A stretch of DNA of 64,000 nucleotides from Bacteroidales bacterium (GCA_012839605.1 DUNA01000064.1:1-64000), one strand, 5' to 3'. Numbered from the stretch's first letter, positions 36,667-47,220 are shown. Translations and numbers: made by a program. The notes: generated by a model from the letters alone, not told the origin.

Positions 36667-38463
36667 CTACAGCTTACGGATTTTTAATTTCTGGCCGGGG
36701 TAGATTCTGGTGTTGTTGCCCATACCGTTTAAAGAGCGGATGCCTTGAACGGTCAGGCCCAATTTGTTGGCAATATCCCACAAGCTGTCTCCGGATTTTA
36801 CTGTGTAGTATTCAAAATTGCCGTCGTGGGATGTGGAAATGGTGGCGGAGGTATATATTTTCAACGTGCCGCCGGCATAGATGGTGCTGCCTCTCATGTT
36901 GTTCCAGGAACGGATGTTGGCTGCGCTGACTTTGTATTTTTCTGCTATTCCGCCAAGCGTTTCACCTTTTTGTACTTTGTGCGTAATCAAGTTGCCTTTA
37001 GGCTGAGCGGCCGAGGCGGTTGCGGACGAACCGGACGAAGCCGAACGAGCTGCCGGAGCTGCCGCACGGTTTGTATAGATAATCAGTCGTTGGTTGGGGA
37101 CGATTCTATCTGAACGAAGGCCGTTCCAATATTTGATATCGGCAATTCTGGCACCGTATCTATAGGCTATGTGGCTGAGCGTTTCTCCCGAGCGTACTCG
37201 GTGCGTGATTTGCGTATCGGAAGCCGTTGCACGCGTGTTCAATATGAGCGGGCTAAAGTAGACGCTGTCTTTGTACGCATATATGGTATCTTGCATAGCA
37301 GCAAAATCACCGCTGTATTCAAAAGGAATGCGCAATAAATACGGACGTTCCACACCGGGGATCACGTCTTTCGTGTACTGCGGATTCAAATCTCTCAACT
37401 GGTCAATAGAAATATCAATCAAAGAAGTGACTTGCTCAAAATGCAACATTTTGTTGATTTCAAACGTGTCTACATGTGCCGGCATTTCAACGGGCAAAGG
37501 CCTTATCTGGTGTTCCGCATAGTAGCGCATAGTATATAACGCAGCTACAAAAGCAGGTACGTATCCGCGTGTCTCTCTGGGCAGGAAAGGATAAATGTCC
37601 CAAAACTCTTTTGAGCCTCCGGCTCTGCGAATGGCTTTGTTGACATTGCCGGCTCCGCAATTGTAAGAAGCTATAGCCAATACCCAATCTCCAAAGATCC
37701 TATACGAATCCATCAAATACCGTGCAGCCGCATCTCCTGAAACCCACGGATCCAATCGCTCGTCTACGTACGAATTGATAGTCAGGTTGTAGTTCAATGC
37801 CGTCCGGTACATAAACTGCCACATACCTGTGGCTCGAGCTCTTGAGACAGCTCTGGGGTTCAACGCAGATTCTATGACTGCCATGGCTTTTAACTCCACG
37901 GGCATATCGTATGCGTTGAAGATTTCTTCAAAAAAGGGCATGTAATACTGCGCCAAGCCCAATATGGTAGGAATGCGATCGGGCATTTTACTCGTATAGT
38001 GGATGATGTGGTTCTTGACTATGTTGTTGTAGGGAAGCTTGATGAAAGAGTTCATCCTCTTGAGCCTTTCTATGTACACAGAATCCGGTATACTAGAAGC
38101 CAAAACAACCGTATCCAACGTTTCCAAAGTCATGATGGAAGCCATCTGGTTCAACTGGTTTTGGTAGTAATACAAGCTCAACCTTTGCTCTGTACTCAAG
38201 GAATCGTCTCTCAGGTCCGGTATTTCATCCACTTGATCCAAGTCAAACCCTCCTTCGTTTATTTCTTCTTCCAAAAAGAGAGAATCTGTGGCGGGCAATT
38301 TTGCAAAACTCAACACTCTATGAAGAGAATCAGTCAATTGCAGCAAGGAGTCTACTTTTTTTGTCAATTGTTTTTTTGTGGGTTTTCTTAGAATCTGCCC
38401 CTGTAAAACTACGGGTGACAAAAGCAAGAACAAGAAAAGAAAACGAATACATCTGTGTTTCAT
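36667..38463 (-). CDS. MltD-like lytic transglycosylase with three C-terminal LysM domains
   Basis: SLT domain (VIESALNPRAVSRARATGMWQFMYRTALNYNL...ASYNCGAGNVNKAIRRAGG) and LysM repeats (HRVRSGETLSHIAYRYG, HKVQKGETLGGIAEKYK, YTVKSGDSLWDIANKLG). Start refined to 38463. Confidence 0.9.
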   Translation of the reverse strand: MKHRCIRFLFLFLLLSPVVLQGQILRKPTKKQLTKKVDSLLQLTDSLHRVLSFAKLPATDSLFLEEEINEGGFDLDQVDEIPDLRDDSLSTEQRLSLYYYQNQLNQMASIMTLETLDTVVLASSIPDSVYIERLKRMNSFIKLPYNNIVKNHIIHYTSKMPDRIPTILGLAQYYMPFFEEIFNAYDMPVELKAMAVIESALNPRAVSRARATGMWQFMYRTALNYNLTINSYVDERLDPWVSGDAAARYLMDSYRIFGDWVLAIASYNCGAGNVNKAIRRAGGSKEFWDIYPFLPRETRGYVPAFVAALYTMRYYAEHQIRPLPVEMPAHVDTFEINKMLHFEQVTSLIDISIDQLRDLNPQYTKDVIPGVERPYLLRIPFEYSGDFAAMQDTIYAYKDSVYFSPLILNTRATASDTQITHRVRSGETLSHIAYRYGARIADIKYWNGLRSDRIVPNQRLIIYTNRAAAPAARSASSGSSATASAAQPKGNLITHKVQKGETLGGIAEKYKVSAANIRSWNNMRGSTIYAGGTLKIYTSATISTSHDGNFEYYTVKSGDSLWDIANKLGLTVQGIRSLNGMGNNTRIYPGQKLKIRKL

Positions 38464-38479
38464 AAATGCGGAACGGTTG

Positions 38480-39364
38480 TTAAAAAGTAAGTCGTATATA
38501 TACGCCCGCTCCCGGCAAGTCCATGCCGGAATAGGCAATGTGATGCATCAACCCCGGCTGTATCTGCAGGGAAAGGTCATCACTTATGTCAAAATCTTGA
38601 AAATGAGCAAACACATTGGCATCTATGATATTCAATGCGTAAACCAGGACTGTTGCTATGATGGAGTAGTCCCTAAAGCGGCGGAACGTGTCGCGGTACC
38701 ATTTGATATCTTCTACAGACATCCAACCATCGTATTCAGACGGCTGGGCCATAGCGTGGTTGTACATGGTTTTGTAGCGCTTATACTGCAAAGCATTGTA
38801 TTGCCAGAAATATCCGCTGGCCATAAAACCGCCGTAAATGATGGGCAATTTCCAATAGTCCCTGTTGTAGACTTGTCCCAGTCCCGGCAAAAGAGCGGAA
38901 TACAAAGTAGCACGTGCCGGAAACACCGGCCCTTCAAATTTGAATTGTACCACCCCGTCTAGAAGACTTCCCCAATAAAACAGTCCGGCTCCCACGTAAG
39001 ACAACGTGCTGTACAACGCATACGCCCGGTCTTCCGTTTCTTTAAATTTGCGATCAAATTGATACCCCATAGCTATTCCCGTTCCTATACCGGCGTACAC
39101 TACAGGAATTTTCCAATAGTCGCGATTGTACGCTTGTGCATACCCCGGCAAAACTACGGCACCTGAGAAAACCCTAGCCAATTTGAGCGTGTCTTTTCCT
39201 GCCAAAGCCGTAAAATACGTACGCAATTTGAAAGCGTCCTTTGCTTGTACCGTAGTGTCTTCACGAGAACGGTCTCTTCCCTCACCCATATCAACGTCAA
39301 ACTGCCCGTACAATGCAGGGGCAGTAAACAGTAGAAACAAAAGGGGTATGAGAATACGCTTCAC
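38480..39364 (-). CDS. DUF5683-like membrane protein
   Basis: Duplicated PGxxQxYNRDYWKxPxxYxG motifs (LPGYAQAYNRDYWKIPVVYAG, LPGLGQVYNRDYWKLPIIYGG). GTG start at 39364 placed just after the parB stop. Confidence 0.75.
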   Translation of the reverse strand: MKRILIPLLFLLFTAPALYGQFDVDMGEGRDRSREDTTVQAKDAFKLRTYFTALAGKDTLKLARVFSGAVVLPGYAQAYNRDYWKIPVVYAGIGTGIAMGYQFDRKFKETEDRAYALYSTLSYVGAGLFYWGSLLDGVVQFKFEGPVFPARATLYSALLPGLGQVYNRDYWKLPIIYGGFMASGYFWQYNALQYKRYKTMYNHAMAQPSEYDGWMSVEDIKWYRDTFRRFRDYSIIATVLVYALNIIDANVFAHFQDFDISDDLSLQIQPGLMHHIAYSGMDLPGAGVYIRLTF

Positions 39365-39378
39365 AAATTTTGAACCGG

Positions 39379-40278
39379 CTATATGTTTTTTTTCTCCAAC
39401 GCTTCCAAGAACGCTTCCATTTCCCGATCGCTGGAACAATGGATGGTGAACACACCTTCTCCTTTGGTGTTTCTTTTCACACTGATGTTGTGGTTGAAGT
39501 ACCTTCCTATTTTTTCCAACACCCGGTAGTAGACATCAGGCAATTCCTCGATTTCCTTGGCTTCTACTTGTTTTTTTGGCTTGCCGGCAATTCGTACCAT
39601 TTCTTCAACCTGTCTGACCGACAATTCCTTTTCAACAATTTTTCCTGCAAGCTCCAAGCGTCCCGCTTCATCTTCTATAGCCAACAAAGCTCTGGCATGT
39701 CCCATGGACAAGGCTCCCGCTCTTATAAGAACTTGTATCTGAGCCGGTAGCTGTATGAGTCTTAGATAATTGGCTACCGTGGCCCGTTTCTTTCCCACTC
39801 TGTCTGCCAATTGCTCTTGAGTCAACGCACATTCTTCTATCAGTCGTTGAAAGCCAAAAGCAATTTCCATGGCGTCTAAGTTCTCACGCTGGATGTTTTC
39901 CACAAGAGCCATTTCCAATAAGGCTCCGTCTTCTACTTGTCGTACATAAGCAGGTATTTGCGTCAACCCGGCCATACCTGCTGCCCTAAGCCTTCTTTCT
40001 CCGCTGACCAACTGGTATCTTCCGTCGGGCATTTTGCGGAGCGTCACGGGTTGGATCAACCCCAACGTTTTGATAGAAGCAGCCAATTCCGCCAACAGTT
40101 CTTCATTGAACTCCTTACGCGGTTGTTCCGGATTTACATCAATCAGACTTGTATCTACTAAGGATGTACCTTCCATTTGCGGAAGGACTACAGGAGTTCT
40201 GGGCTTCCAGTCTCCCAATGAAGGCGATTCAGATATAAGGGCTCCCAGCCCTTTACCTAAAGCCGGTTTCTTACTCAT
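39379..40278 (-). CDS. parB: Chromosome partitioning protein ParB
   Basis: LGKGLGALI, ELAASIKTLGLIQPVTLR, YQLVSGERRLRAAGMAGL, LVENIQRENLDAMEIAFGFQRLIEE. Confidence 0.94.
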   Translation of the reverse strand: MSKKPALGKGLGALISESPSLGDWKPRTPVVLPQMEGTSLVDTSLIDVNPEQPRKEFNEELLAELAASIKTLGLIQPVTLRKMPDGRYQLVSGERRLRAAGMAGLTQIPAYVRQVEDGALLEMALVENIQRENLDAMEIAFGFQRLIEECALTQEQLADRVGKKRATVANYLRLIQLPAQIQVLIRAGALSMGHARALLAIEDEAGRLELAGKIVEKELSVRQVEEMVRIAGKPKKQVEAKEIEELPDVYYRVLEKIGRYFNHNISVKRNTKGEGVFTIHCSSDREMEAFLEALEKKNI

Positions 40279-41044
40279 GTTGATTTTTCTTTAAAAATTC
40301 CCTGGCCAGATTCAAATAATTGTTGCTTCCCACAGAAGCGGCGTCGTACAATATAACGGGTTTCCCGTGAGACGGAGATTCACTCAAACGCACGTTCCTT
40401 TGGATGACTGTTTTGAAAACCATCTCTCCAAAATGATGCCTTACTTCTTCTACTATCTGGTTGTGTGAACGCAAACGAACATCATACATGGTCAACAAAA
40501 ACCCTTCTATAGCCAAAGCCGGATTCAACCTGCTTTGCACTATTTTGATGGTATTTAGCAATTTTCCCAATCCCTCTAAAGAAAAGAATTCGCATTGTAC
40601 GGGAATGATTATGGAATCTGCAGCCGTTAGGGCATTTACTGTTATCAACCCCAAAGAAGGGGAACAATCAATAAAAATATAATCAAAATGGTGGCGGATG
40701 GTGTCCAGTTTCTGCTTCAGAACCTTTTCTCTCTCCGGTACGGAAAGCAATTCAATTTCCGCCCCCACCAAATCTATATGGGAAGGTATCAGTTTCAATC
40801 CTTCAATCTCTGTTTGAATGACCGTATTTTCAATAGGAGTTTTGCCAATAAGACAATCGTACAAGTTGTCGCCACTACTTGCATTGGGGTCAAAACAGAG
40901 CCCGGACGTAGTGTTTGCTTGCGGATCTGCATCTATTAGCAGAACGTTTTTTTCCATAACGGCCAAAGACGCCGCCAGGTTGATGGCAGTTGTCGTTTTT
41001 CCTACTCCTCCCTTCTGATTTGCGATAGCAATTACCTTACCCAT
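40271..41044 (-). CDS. parA: Chromosome partitioning ATPase ParA
   Basis: MGKVIAIANQKGGVGKTTTAINLAASLA...LLIDADPQANTTSGL...IFIDCSPSLGLITVNAL. Start refined to 41044. Confidence 0.94.
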   Translation of the reverse strand: MGKVIAIANQKGGVGKTTTAINLAASLAVMEKNVLLIDADPQANTTSGLCFDPNASSGDNLYDCLIGKTPIENTVIQTEIEGLKLIPSHIDLVGAEIELLSVPEREKVLKQKLDTIRHHFDYIFIDCSPSLGLITVNALTAADSIIIPVQCEFFSLEGLGKLLNTIKIVQSRLNPALAIEGFLLTMYDVRLRSHNQIVEEVRHHFGEMVFKTVIQRNVRLSESPSHGKPVILYDAASVGSNNYLNLAREFLKKNQHE

Positions 41045-41133
41045 GAGTTGTTTATTTTCGTTTAAGTCTGGCAAATATACATTAAATACCACAAATATTC
41101 TTAATTTTGAGCGCACAACTGAAAATAGGCAGC

Positions 41134-42105
41134 ATGTCTTCTAAAAGATGGATGATCATACTCAATCCCGTGGCAGGCGGTGGAAGAACTGCTGTTATGT
41201 GGCCTCATATTTCAAAATTTTTCATAAGCCACGGAATCCGTTTTGAGTGCGTTTTCACAAAGCACAAATACCACGCCGTAACACTGGCATTGGAAGCCGT
41301 ACGCGAAGGTTTTACCAACATCCTGGTCATAGGCGGTGACGGTACGTTGCATGAAGTGGTGAACGGTGTTTTTTACCAACAAGACATTCCCACCCAAGAC
41401 ATAACCATAGGCGTTATTCCTATTGGTACAGGCAATGATTTTGTACGTGCTTACCATATTCCCACAGATTACGAACAAGCTTTGGAGGGCATCATCCACA
41501 ACCGTCCCATACTTACAGATGTAGGGGTCGTTTCTTTTCAAGATTTTGGGATTGAAAGAACACGGTACTTTGTCAATGCAGCCGGTATGGGATTGGATGC
41601 AGCCGTCATCAAACATTACGAAAAGAAAATTTCTCTAAACAACGGCAGAAGAAAACCACAATACCTCACCAGCCTACTGAATCAATTCCTACTGTACCGT
41701 TCTGCAAATTTGCGTGTACTCATAGACGGACACAAATTCTACGAAGGACCGGTATTGACATGCAGTGTGGGTATAGGAACATGCATTGGCAACGGAATGA
41801 AAGCTCTTCCTTTAGCTATTCCGGACGACGGATTGTTTGACATAACCTTGGTAGAGCCTATGCCTAAAGTGACCTTGGCCGCTCGTATCAAAGATTTCAT
41901 AGAAGGACGTATTTACGCATTTGACGAAGCCCATCACGGCCGAGGAAAAAATATAGAAGTCCTTCCGGCAGGGAAAAGATCCACATTCCTGGAAACAGAT
42001 GGAGAATTGATGGGCACACCGCCCTATTCCTTCAACATTCTGCCCCACTCCTTACGGCTGATTGCCGGTGCCGCTTTTGTGCCGCAACTCAAAAGCGAAA
42101 CCTGA
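41134..42105 (+). CDS. Diacylglycerol/lipid kinase family protein
   Basis: MIILNPVAGGGRTAVMW, LVIGGDGTLHEVVNGV, GVIPIGTGNDFVRAY. ATG 41134 preferred because TAATTTTG at 41102-41109 is a promoter-like -7 motif. Confidence 0.87.
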   Translation: MSSKRWMIILNPVAGGGRTAVMWPHISKFFISHGIRFECVFTKHKYHAVTLALEAVREGFTNILVIGGDGTLHEVVNGVFYQQDIPTQDITIGVIPIGTGNDFVRAYHIPTDYEQALEGIIHNRPILTDVGVVSFQDFGIERTRYFVNAAGMGLDAAVIKHYEKKISLNNGRRKPQYLTSLLNQFLLYRSANLRVLIDGHKFYEGPVLTCSVGIGTCIGNGMKALPLAIPDDGLFDITLVEPMPKVTLAARIKDFIEGRIYAFDEAHHGRGKNIEVLPAGKRSTFLETDGELMGTPPYSFNILPHSLRLIAGAAFVPQLKSET

Positions 42106-43996
42106 CTTGTACCTTTGTTTGCAAAGTCCACGTTTCTTTACAAGTACAGGAAATCTTACACCACAGCTCCAAAAACCGCACAGGCGTATATTTGATGTTC
42201 AGGTAGCTTCTTATGCCTTTCCCATAGAGGGCAGGTATGGAAAAACCGTAAAGCACATCGCGTTCGTAAAGATACAGCCTGCTGTCCCACGAATTTGTAT
42301 AAAAAGCCGAGATGCGAACCGATCCCCTGAATGTTCCGCTCTCGTTTTCGTAATCCAGTTCTGCGTAAACAGCACCTCCCGCATCGGGATCCTGCCCTGG
42401 CCGGTATCCAAACGTTCCGTCGCCGCGCAACACAAGGTCAAAACGTTTGGAAAGAGCAAATCCCGTCCGTACAGAAGCTGTCGTCTTGTCTAAAACGCCT
42501 TTGTCGGATATGTCTCTTTGCTGACGTATTTGAAAACGATGCTCTTTCTTATGAACAATCATACGTCCATCCCAACCGTAGGAAGGAGTACGGCACAAAT
42601 ATCTGGCTACGGGAAACCGATACGCCCACAAGCTCCCATCCAGTTTCCATCGGCGCGGCAACGACTGTGTAACTGCCCATTGAACGCTCCATTCGTTGGT
42701 AGAAGTGCTGTTTCTTCCTCTTGGAGTTCCATAAGCGGCCGTGTATTTGGGAGAAAACCCGCGGATCAACAGCCCCCATTGGTTGCCGTCTTTTCCGTAA
42801 TGTATCACTCCGGCCAGTCCGGCGGGAGCCCTTCCCATATCTAACGCCACCTCTGCAAAAAGCCGATACGAACGCCAACGCAACATCGCATCTGCAGCCA
42901 ATCCTCCAAAAGGCAATGTCCTGTTCTTATACACATTGTAATACGTGATAGTGCCTGCATCGGGGCGGTCGTATCCGTACCCGGCGGCCGTAATGCCCAC
43001 TTTCCAATAATCCCCTTTAGCAGAAACATTTACACCCGCCACAACAGCACCCAAGGTGTTTTTCTTACTCAATTCCAAAGGCGTCCTGTGGTACCCTGTC
43101 TTATCAAACGATGTAAACCCTTCTTCCGTTATCCGGGCATCCAACTTCTTGTAAGAAAGCATCAGGGACGCAGAAAAGATACGGTAGCCAAACGTGGCTG
43201 CCAATCCACGAAAAAACGCGTTCTCGTCCCGGGATGTATACGGTGTCAAGCCCATTTCTTTGTTGCACAAAGCTCCTATAGAAGACGCTTTCCCAAATTG
43301 CGCCCCATTCCATAACAACAGTCCTTGTCCAAAACGGGCCCGGTAATCACCCACAATCGCATGTTTCAATACACCCATTCCTTTTGCCTGTACGTGAAAA
43401 GAAGCAAAATCCACGAAAGCCTTTTCTCCCGGATCGCTTTCCAGAACACACCCCCATTGCCATTTGTTTTGTAAACGAAAATCGTAGCGACCGTACCTGT
43501 ACCAGGGTACTCCCAAGTAGCGGGAATTGGGTTTTTTCAAATACTCGGATTCTGTTATAGGACTGTACTCCGTTCCACGCGGAAAAAAAGTGGCCGTTTG
43601 CATCAGGAGCGTATGCTTTCCTTTTTTCACAAAATCGGACCACTTGATTTTTTCATCCGTTTTTACGTTGTCCAGCGTAAAAAACAGAGCCAGCAACTGC
43701 ACGTCTTCTTGCGAAAACCCCGGTATGAGCAACACCTCTTGCCACGTATAAAACGGACCATACCTTTTTCCATAATCTAAGAGAGAGGCAACTTGGTACG
43801 GCGTCAGAAAACCACTCAATTCCAAATCTTCTTTTGTTGCCCCATTTAGAGAGCCGCGTGTTTGCAACATTTCTTCCAAATCGTGAGAGGAAAATCCTTC
43901 GCTTTCAGCCAAATTTTCCAGAAGCACTTCTTCACTTTGTGCAAGAACTACACAAAAGGTCATGCTGCAAAGCAGCAAAACAAAAACAAATCTCAT
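42089..43996 (-). CDS. Secreted helix-hairpin-helix protein with beta-barrel-like C-terminal region
   Basis: Signal peptide MRFVFVLLLCSMTFCVVLAQ; LNGATKEDLELSGFLTPYQVASLLDYGKRYGPFYTWQEVLLIPGFSQEDVQLL (HhH); long aromatic/alternating strand region ending KVQVRFRF. Confidence 0.7.
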   Translation of the reverse strand: MRFVFVLLLCSMTFCVVLAQSEEVLLENLAESEGFSSHDLEEMLQTRGSLNGATKEDLELSGFLTPYQVASLLDYGKRYGPFYTWQEVLLIPGFSQEDVQLLALFFTLDNVKTDEKIKWSDFVKKGKHTLLMQTATFFPRGTEYSPITESEYLKKPNSRYLGVPWYRYGRYDFRLQNKWQWGCVLESDPGEKAFVDFASFHVQAKGMGVLKHAIVGDYRARFGQGLLLWNGAQFGKASSIGALCNKEMGLTPYTSRDENAFFRGLAATFGYRIFSASLMLSYKKLDARITEEGFTSFDKTGYHRTPLELSKKNTLGAVVAGVNVSAKGDYWKVGITAAGYGYDRPDAGTITYYNVYKNRTLPFGGLAADAMLRWRSYRLFAEVALDMGRAPAGLAGVIHYGKDGNQWGLLIRGFSPKYTAAYGTPRGRNSTSTNEWSVQWAVTQSLPRRWKLDGSLWAYRFPVARYLCRTPSYGWDGRMIVHKKEHRFQIRQQRDISDKGVLDKTTASVRTGFALSKRFDLVLRGDGTFGYRPGQDPDAGGAVYAELDYENESGTFRGSVRISAFYTNSWDSRLYLYERDVLYGFSIPALYGKGIRSYLNIKYTPVRFLELWCKISCTCKETWTLQTKVQVRFRF

Positions 43997-44042
43997 ACGT
44001 TCTACCCTTCATACGCTCCCCTCTGATGAGCTTGTTAAACAT

Positions 44043-44528
44043 TTATTCTATGGAAGCATCGGCATCTTCAACCTTTTTAGCCATAGACTTCCTAAAGTCT
44101 TTCAGTTTTTCTGCCAATTCGTTATCTGCCAACGCCAAAATCTGCACAGCATAAATGGCTGCATTGCGTGCCCCGTTTATGGCCATGGTGGCCACCGGAA
44201 TGCCGGAAGGCATTTGCAATATAGACAAGACCGAATCCAATCCCGCCAAAGATTGTGCAGATCTGATGGGAACTCCAATAACGGGAAGACACGTATGGGC
44301 AGCTATTATTCCCGGCAAATGCGCTGCACCGCCGGCTCCTGCAATAATGACCTGAACCCCTCTTTCTGCAGCCTCCTTCGCATACGTTGCCACCAAGTCC
44401 GGTGTTCTATGTGCAGACAGAGCGCGCACCTCGATCGGCACCTCCATTTTTTTCAAAAAATCGATAGCTTCTTCCATAACCGGCATATCCGACAGACTGC
44501 CCATGATAATACTTACGAGTGGTTTCAT
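44043..44528 (-). CDS. purE: N5-carboxyaminoimidazole ribonucleotide mutase PurE
   Basis: IIMGSLSDMPVMEEAIDFL, SAHRTPDLVATYAKEA, IIAGAGGAAHLPGIIAAHTCLPVIGVPI. Confidence 0.95.
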   Translation of the reverse strand: MKPLVSIIMGSLSDMPVMEEAIDFLKKMEVPIEVRALSAHRTPDLVATYAKEAAERGVQVIIAGAGGAAHLPGIIAAHTCLPVIGVPIRSAQSLAGLDSVLSILQMPSGIPVATMAINGARNAAIYAVQILALADNELAEKLKDFRKSMAKKVEDADASIE

Positions 44529-44570
44529 TTGTTCTATTTATAAATCAAATATAATCATTAATTTTGTCTA

Positions 44571-45107
44571 ATGGAACGTATAACCCTTCACGATAAAACT
44601 TTCCGGACGTATATCCCTTACAAAGATATTGAAAAAGAAATTGTACGCGTAGCCGGAGCCCTCAACAGGGACCTGAAAGACGAGGAAAGCCCTGTCTTTA
44701 TTGGAATCCTTAACGGATCCTTTATGTTTATAGCAGACTTGATGAAACAAGTCACGCTAAATGCTTCTGTTACTTTTGTCAAATTGGCCTCTTACAGCGG
44801 TACGGAAAATACGGGAAAGATTGTGGAAGTGTTGGGGTTGTGCCATGATATAACAAACAAAACAGTAGTCATTGTAGAAGATGTGGTAGACAGCGGAAGT
44901 ACCATAGTCAAATTGAAGCAGGATTTGATGAAAAGAAATCCAAAACAGATTTTGGTATGTACCCTGTTGTTTAAACCGCAAGCATACAAACAAAAAGACC
45001 CCATAGAATACGTGTGTTTTGATATCCCTAACGACTTTGTGGTAGGATACGGCTTGGATTACGACCACTTGGGAAGGCATCTGAAAGACATTTATGTAAT
45101 AGATTAA
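44571..45107 (+). CDS. hpt: Hypoxanthine phosphoribosyltransferase
   Basis: PVFIGILNGSFMFIADLMKQV...VVIVEDVVDSGSTIVKLKQDL...VVGYGLDYD. Confidence 0.92.
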   Translation: MERITLHDKTFRTYIPYKDIEKEIVRVAGALNRDLKDEESPVFIGILNGSFMFIADLMKQVTLNASVTFVKLASYSGTENTGKIVEVLGLCHDITNKTVVIVEDVVDSGSTIVKLKQDLMKRNPKQILVCTLLFKPQAYKQKDPIEYVCFDIPNDFVVGYGLDYDHLGRHLKDIYVID

Positions 45108-45110
45108 ACC

Positions 45111-45686
45111 ATGATAAATATTATTATAGCCGGGCCTCCCGGATCGGGCAAAGGTACCTTGGCAAAAATTGTGGTAGAAAAATACAATTTGACCCACTTC
45201 TCCACAGGCGATATGTTGCGACAAGAAGTAGAAAACAACACTCCCCTGGGGCAAGAAGTTGCCTGTATATTGGAAAGAGGAGATCTTGTTTGTGACGACA
45301 TAGTCATTGGTATGATTACCCACGAACTGGAAGACCATCCCCAAATGACAGGATTTCTTTTTGACGGTTTTCCACGTACGATCGTACAAGCCAAAGCCCT
45401 TGACAAACTTCTGAAAGCAAAAGAGAGTCCTGTGAATCTCATGATTCTATTAGATCTTCCGGACAAAATCTGCATAGAGCGCATTTTAAGAAGAGGTACT
45501 ATTGAAAACAGATCCGACGATACCCATGAGTACAAAGTACAACACCGGCTGAATACGTACCACACCGTCACAAAACCCATAGTGGAGCATTATAAAAAAC
45601 AAGGAAAGTTCATAGCGGTAGACAGTTCAAAAACTCCGGAACACACCTTCAATCAGGTTGAAGCATGTCTGAAACGAATTTTGTAG
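45111..45686 (+). CDS. adk: Adenylate kinase
   Basis: IIIAGPPGSGKGTLAKIVVEKYNLTHFSTGDMLRQEV, GFLFDGFPRTIVQAKALD. Confidence 0.94.
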   Translation: MINIIIAGPPGSGKGTLAKIVVEKYNLTHFSTGDMLRQEVENNTPLGQEVACILERGDLVCDDIVIGMITHELEDHPQMTGFLFDGFPRTIVQAKALDKLLKAKESPVNLMILLDLPDKICIERILRRGTIENRSDDTHEYKVQHRLNTYHTVTKPIVEHYKKQGKFIAVDSSKTPEHTFNQVEACLKRIL

Positions 45687-46663
45687 ACTATGTAAAAATC
45701 TTTTGTAAATCCGGAGACGGAGGCGCCGGTTCCTCCCATCTGTTGCGGGCTAAGTTTGTTCCCAAAGGAGGTCCCGACGGAGGCGACGGAGGCCGAGGCG
45801 GACACGTCATCTTGAAAGTAAACCCCCAACTCTGGACGTTGATCCATCTGAAATACAAAAAACACATCCGGGCCGGTCACGGCCAACCGGGTCGAGGACA
45901 TTGCGCCACGGGAGCCGACGGAAAAGATGTGGTTATTGAAGTGCCTACCGGCACGGTGATAAAACGGGAGTACGAGGACATTCCGCTCGTAGAACTTACG
46001 GAAGACCAGAGCGAATACATCTTATGTACAGGTGGGAAAGGAGGCTTGGGAAACCGACACTTTGCTACTCCCACGCGGCAAACTCCCCGTTATGCCCAAC
46101 CGGGCTTGCCGGGAGAAGAAGGTTGGTTTGTCTTAGAACTCAAATTGTTGGCCGATGTGGGATTGGTTGGCTTACCCAACGCCGGAAAATCCACGCTCCT
46201 GTCTGTTGTATCGGCAGCTCGTCCCAAGATAGCAGACTATCCTTTTACCACGCTCGTTCCCAACTTGGGTGTAGTAGCCTTGTCCGACCACCGATCGTTC
46301 ATCATGGCAGACATACCGGGCATCATAGAAGGAGCTCACAAAGGGAAAGGATTGGGACTTCGGTTTCTAAGACATATAGAACGCAATTCCATGCTCCTAT
46401 TCCTGGTGCCAGCCGACAGTCCCAACATCATGGAAGAATACCGTACTTTGCTCAACGAACTGCAACAACACAATCCGGAATTGGTGGACAAGCAGCATAT
46501 GCTGGTAGTAACAAAAGCAGACCTTTTAGACGAACAGGAGGAAAAAGAAAAATCAAAACAAATCCCCCCGTCCCTGCCGTCGCTGTTTGTATCTTCCGTA
46601 ACAAGTAAAAACATTTCGCAACTGAAAGAAAGCATATGGAAAGTATTATCCAATCCCTTGTAG
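45665..46663 (+). CDS. obgE: GTPase ObgE/CgtA
   Basis: FVDYVKIFCKSGDGGAGSSHLLRAKFVPKGGPDGGDGGRGGHV; VGLVGLPNAGKSTLLSVVSAARPKIADYPFTTLVPNLGVV. Confidence 0.95.
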   Translation: MSETNFVDYVKIFCKSGDGGAGSSHLLRAKFVPKGGPDGGDGGRGGHVILKVNPQLWTLIHLKYKKHIRAGHGQPGRGHCATGADGKDVVIEVPTGTVIKREYEDIPLVELTEDQSEYILCTGGKGGLGNRHFATPTRQTPRYAQPGLPGEEGWFVLELKLLADVGLVGLPNAGKSTLLSVVSAARPKIADYPFTTLVPNLGVVALSDHRSFIMADIPGIIEGAHKGKGLGLRFLRHIERNSMLLFLVPADSPNIMEEYRTLLNELQQHNPELVDKQHMLVVTKADLLDEQEEKEKSKQIPPSLPSLFVSSVTSKNISQLKESIWKVLSNPL

Positions 46664-47220
46664 AACTGGACCATAAACTTTTTTTCTTCCTTAACGGAGC
46701 ACACAACCCCGTTTTGGATTTCGTCATGAAGTGGCTCTCCAATATTTACGTATGGATTCCCCTGTATGCAATCCTCACGGCAGGTCTTTTCTACAGATTT
46801 TCTAGAAAAAAAGCATGGATGGCCTTGGCAGCCGTGCTGCTTGTCTTTGTCATTACAGATTTGGTATCGGCTGCCGTAATCAAAGAAACCGTACAACGTT
46901 TGCGTCCGTCCCATAGGCCGGAATGGGAAGGCATGTTCAGGTTGTTGGAATCAAAAGGAGGTCTGTACTCATTCGTGTCTTCTCATGCGGCCAATGTATT
47001 TGGTCTGGCCTGCATCAGCAGTTTGATATACCGCAAAAAAAGGTATACCGTCGCCATCTATTTATGGGCGGCTGCAGTATCCTACAGCCGCATATACGTG
47101 GGAAAACACTTTCCGTTGGACATCCTTTTCGGAACCCTGCTGGGCCTGTTGGCCGGATGGTTTGTATTTTGGCTGTACAAAAAAGTACTCCGCAAAACAG
47201 ATGTACCGTGCGCTGCATAA
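46636..47220 (+). CDS. PAP2 superfamily phosphatase
   Basis: KETVQRLRPSHRPEW, SFVSSHAANVFGLA, SYSRIYVGKHFPLDILFGTLLG. Confidence 0.88.
   Translation: MESIIQSLVELDHKLFFFLNGAHNPVLDFVMKWLSNIYVWIPLYAILTAGLFYRFSRKKAWMALAAVLLVFVITDLVSAAVIKETVQRLRPSHRPEWEGMFRLLESKGGLYSFVSSHAANVFGLACISSLIYRKKRYTVAIYLWAAAVSYSRIYVGKHFPLDILFGTLLGLLAGWFVFWLYKKVLRKTDVPCAA

Noticed and set aside
39379-41044. parS sites near parAB
   Set aside because: No GTTTCACGTGAAAC-like palindrome noticed by eye; TCACGTGA in nadE (about 25053) lacks the flanks. A motif scan would be needed.
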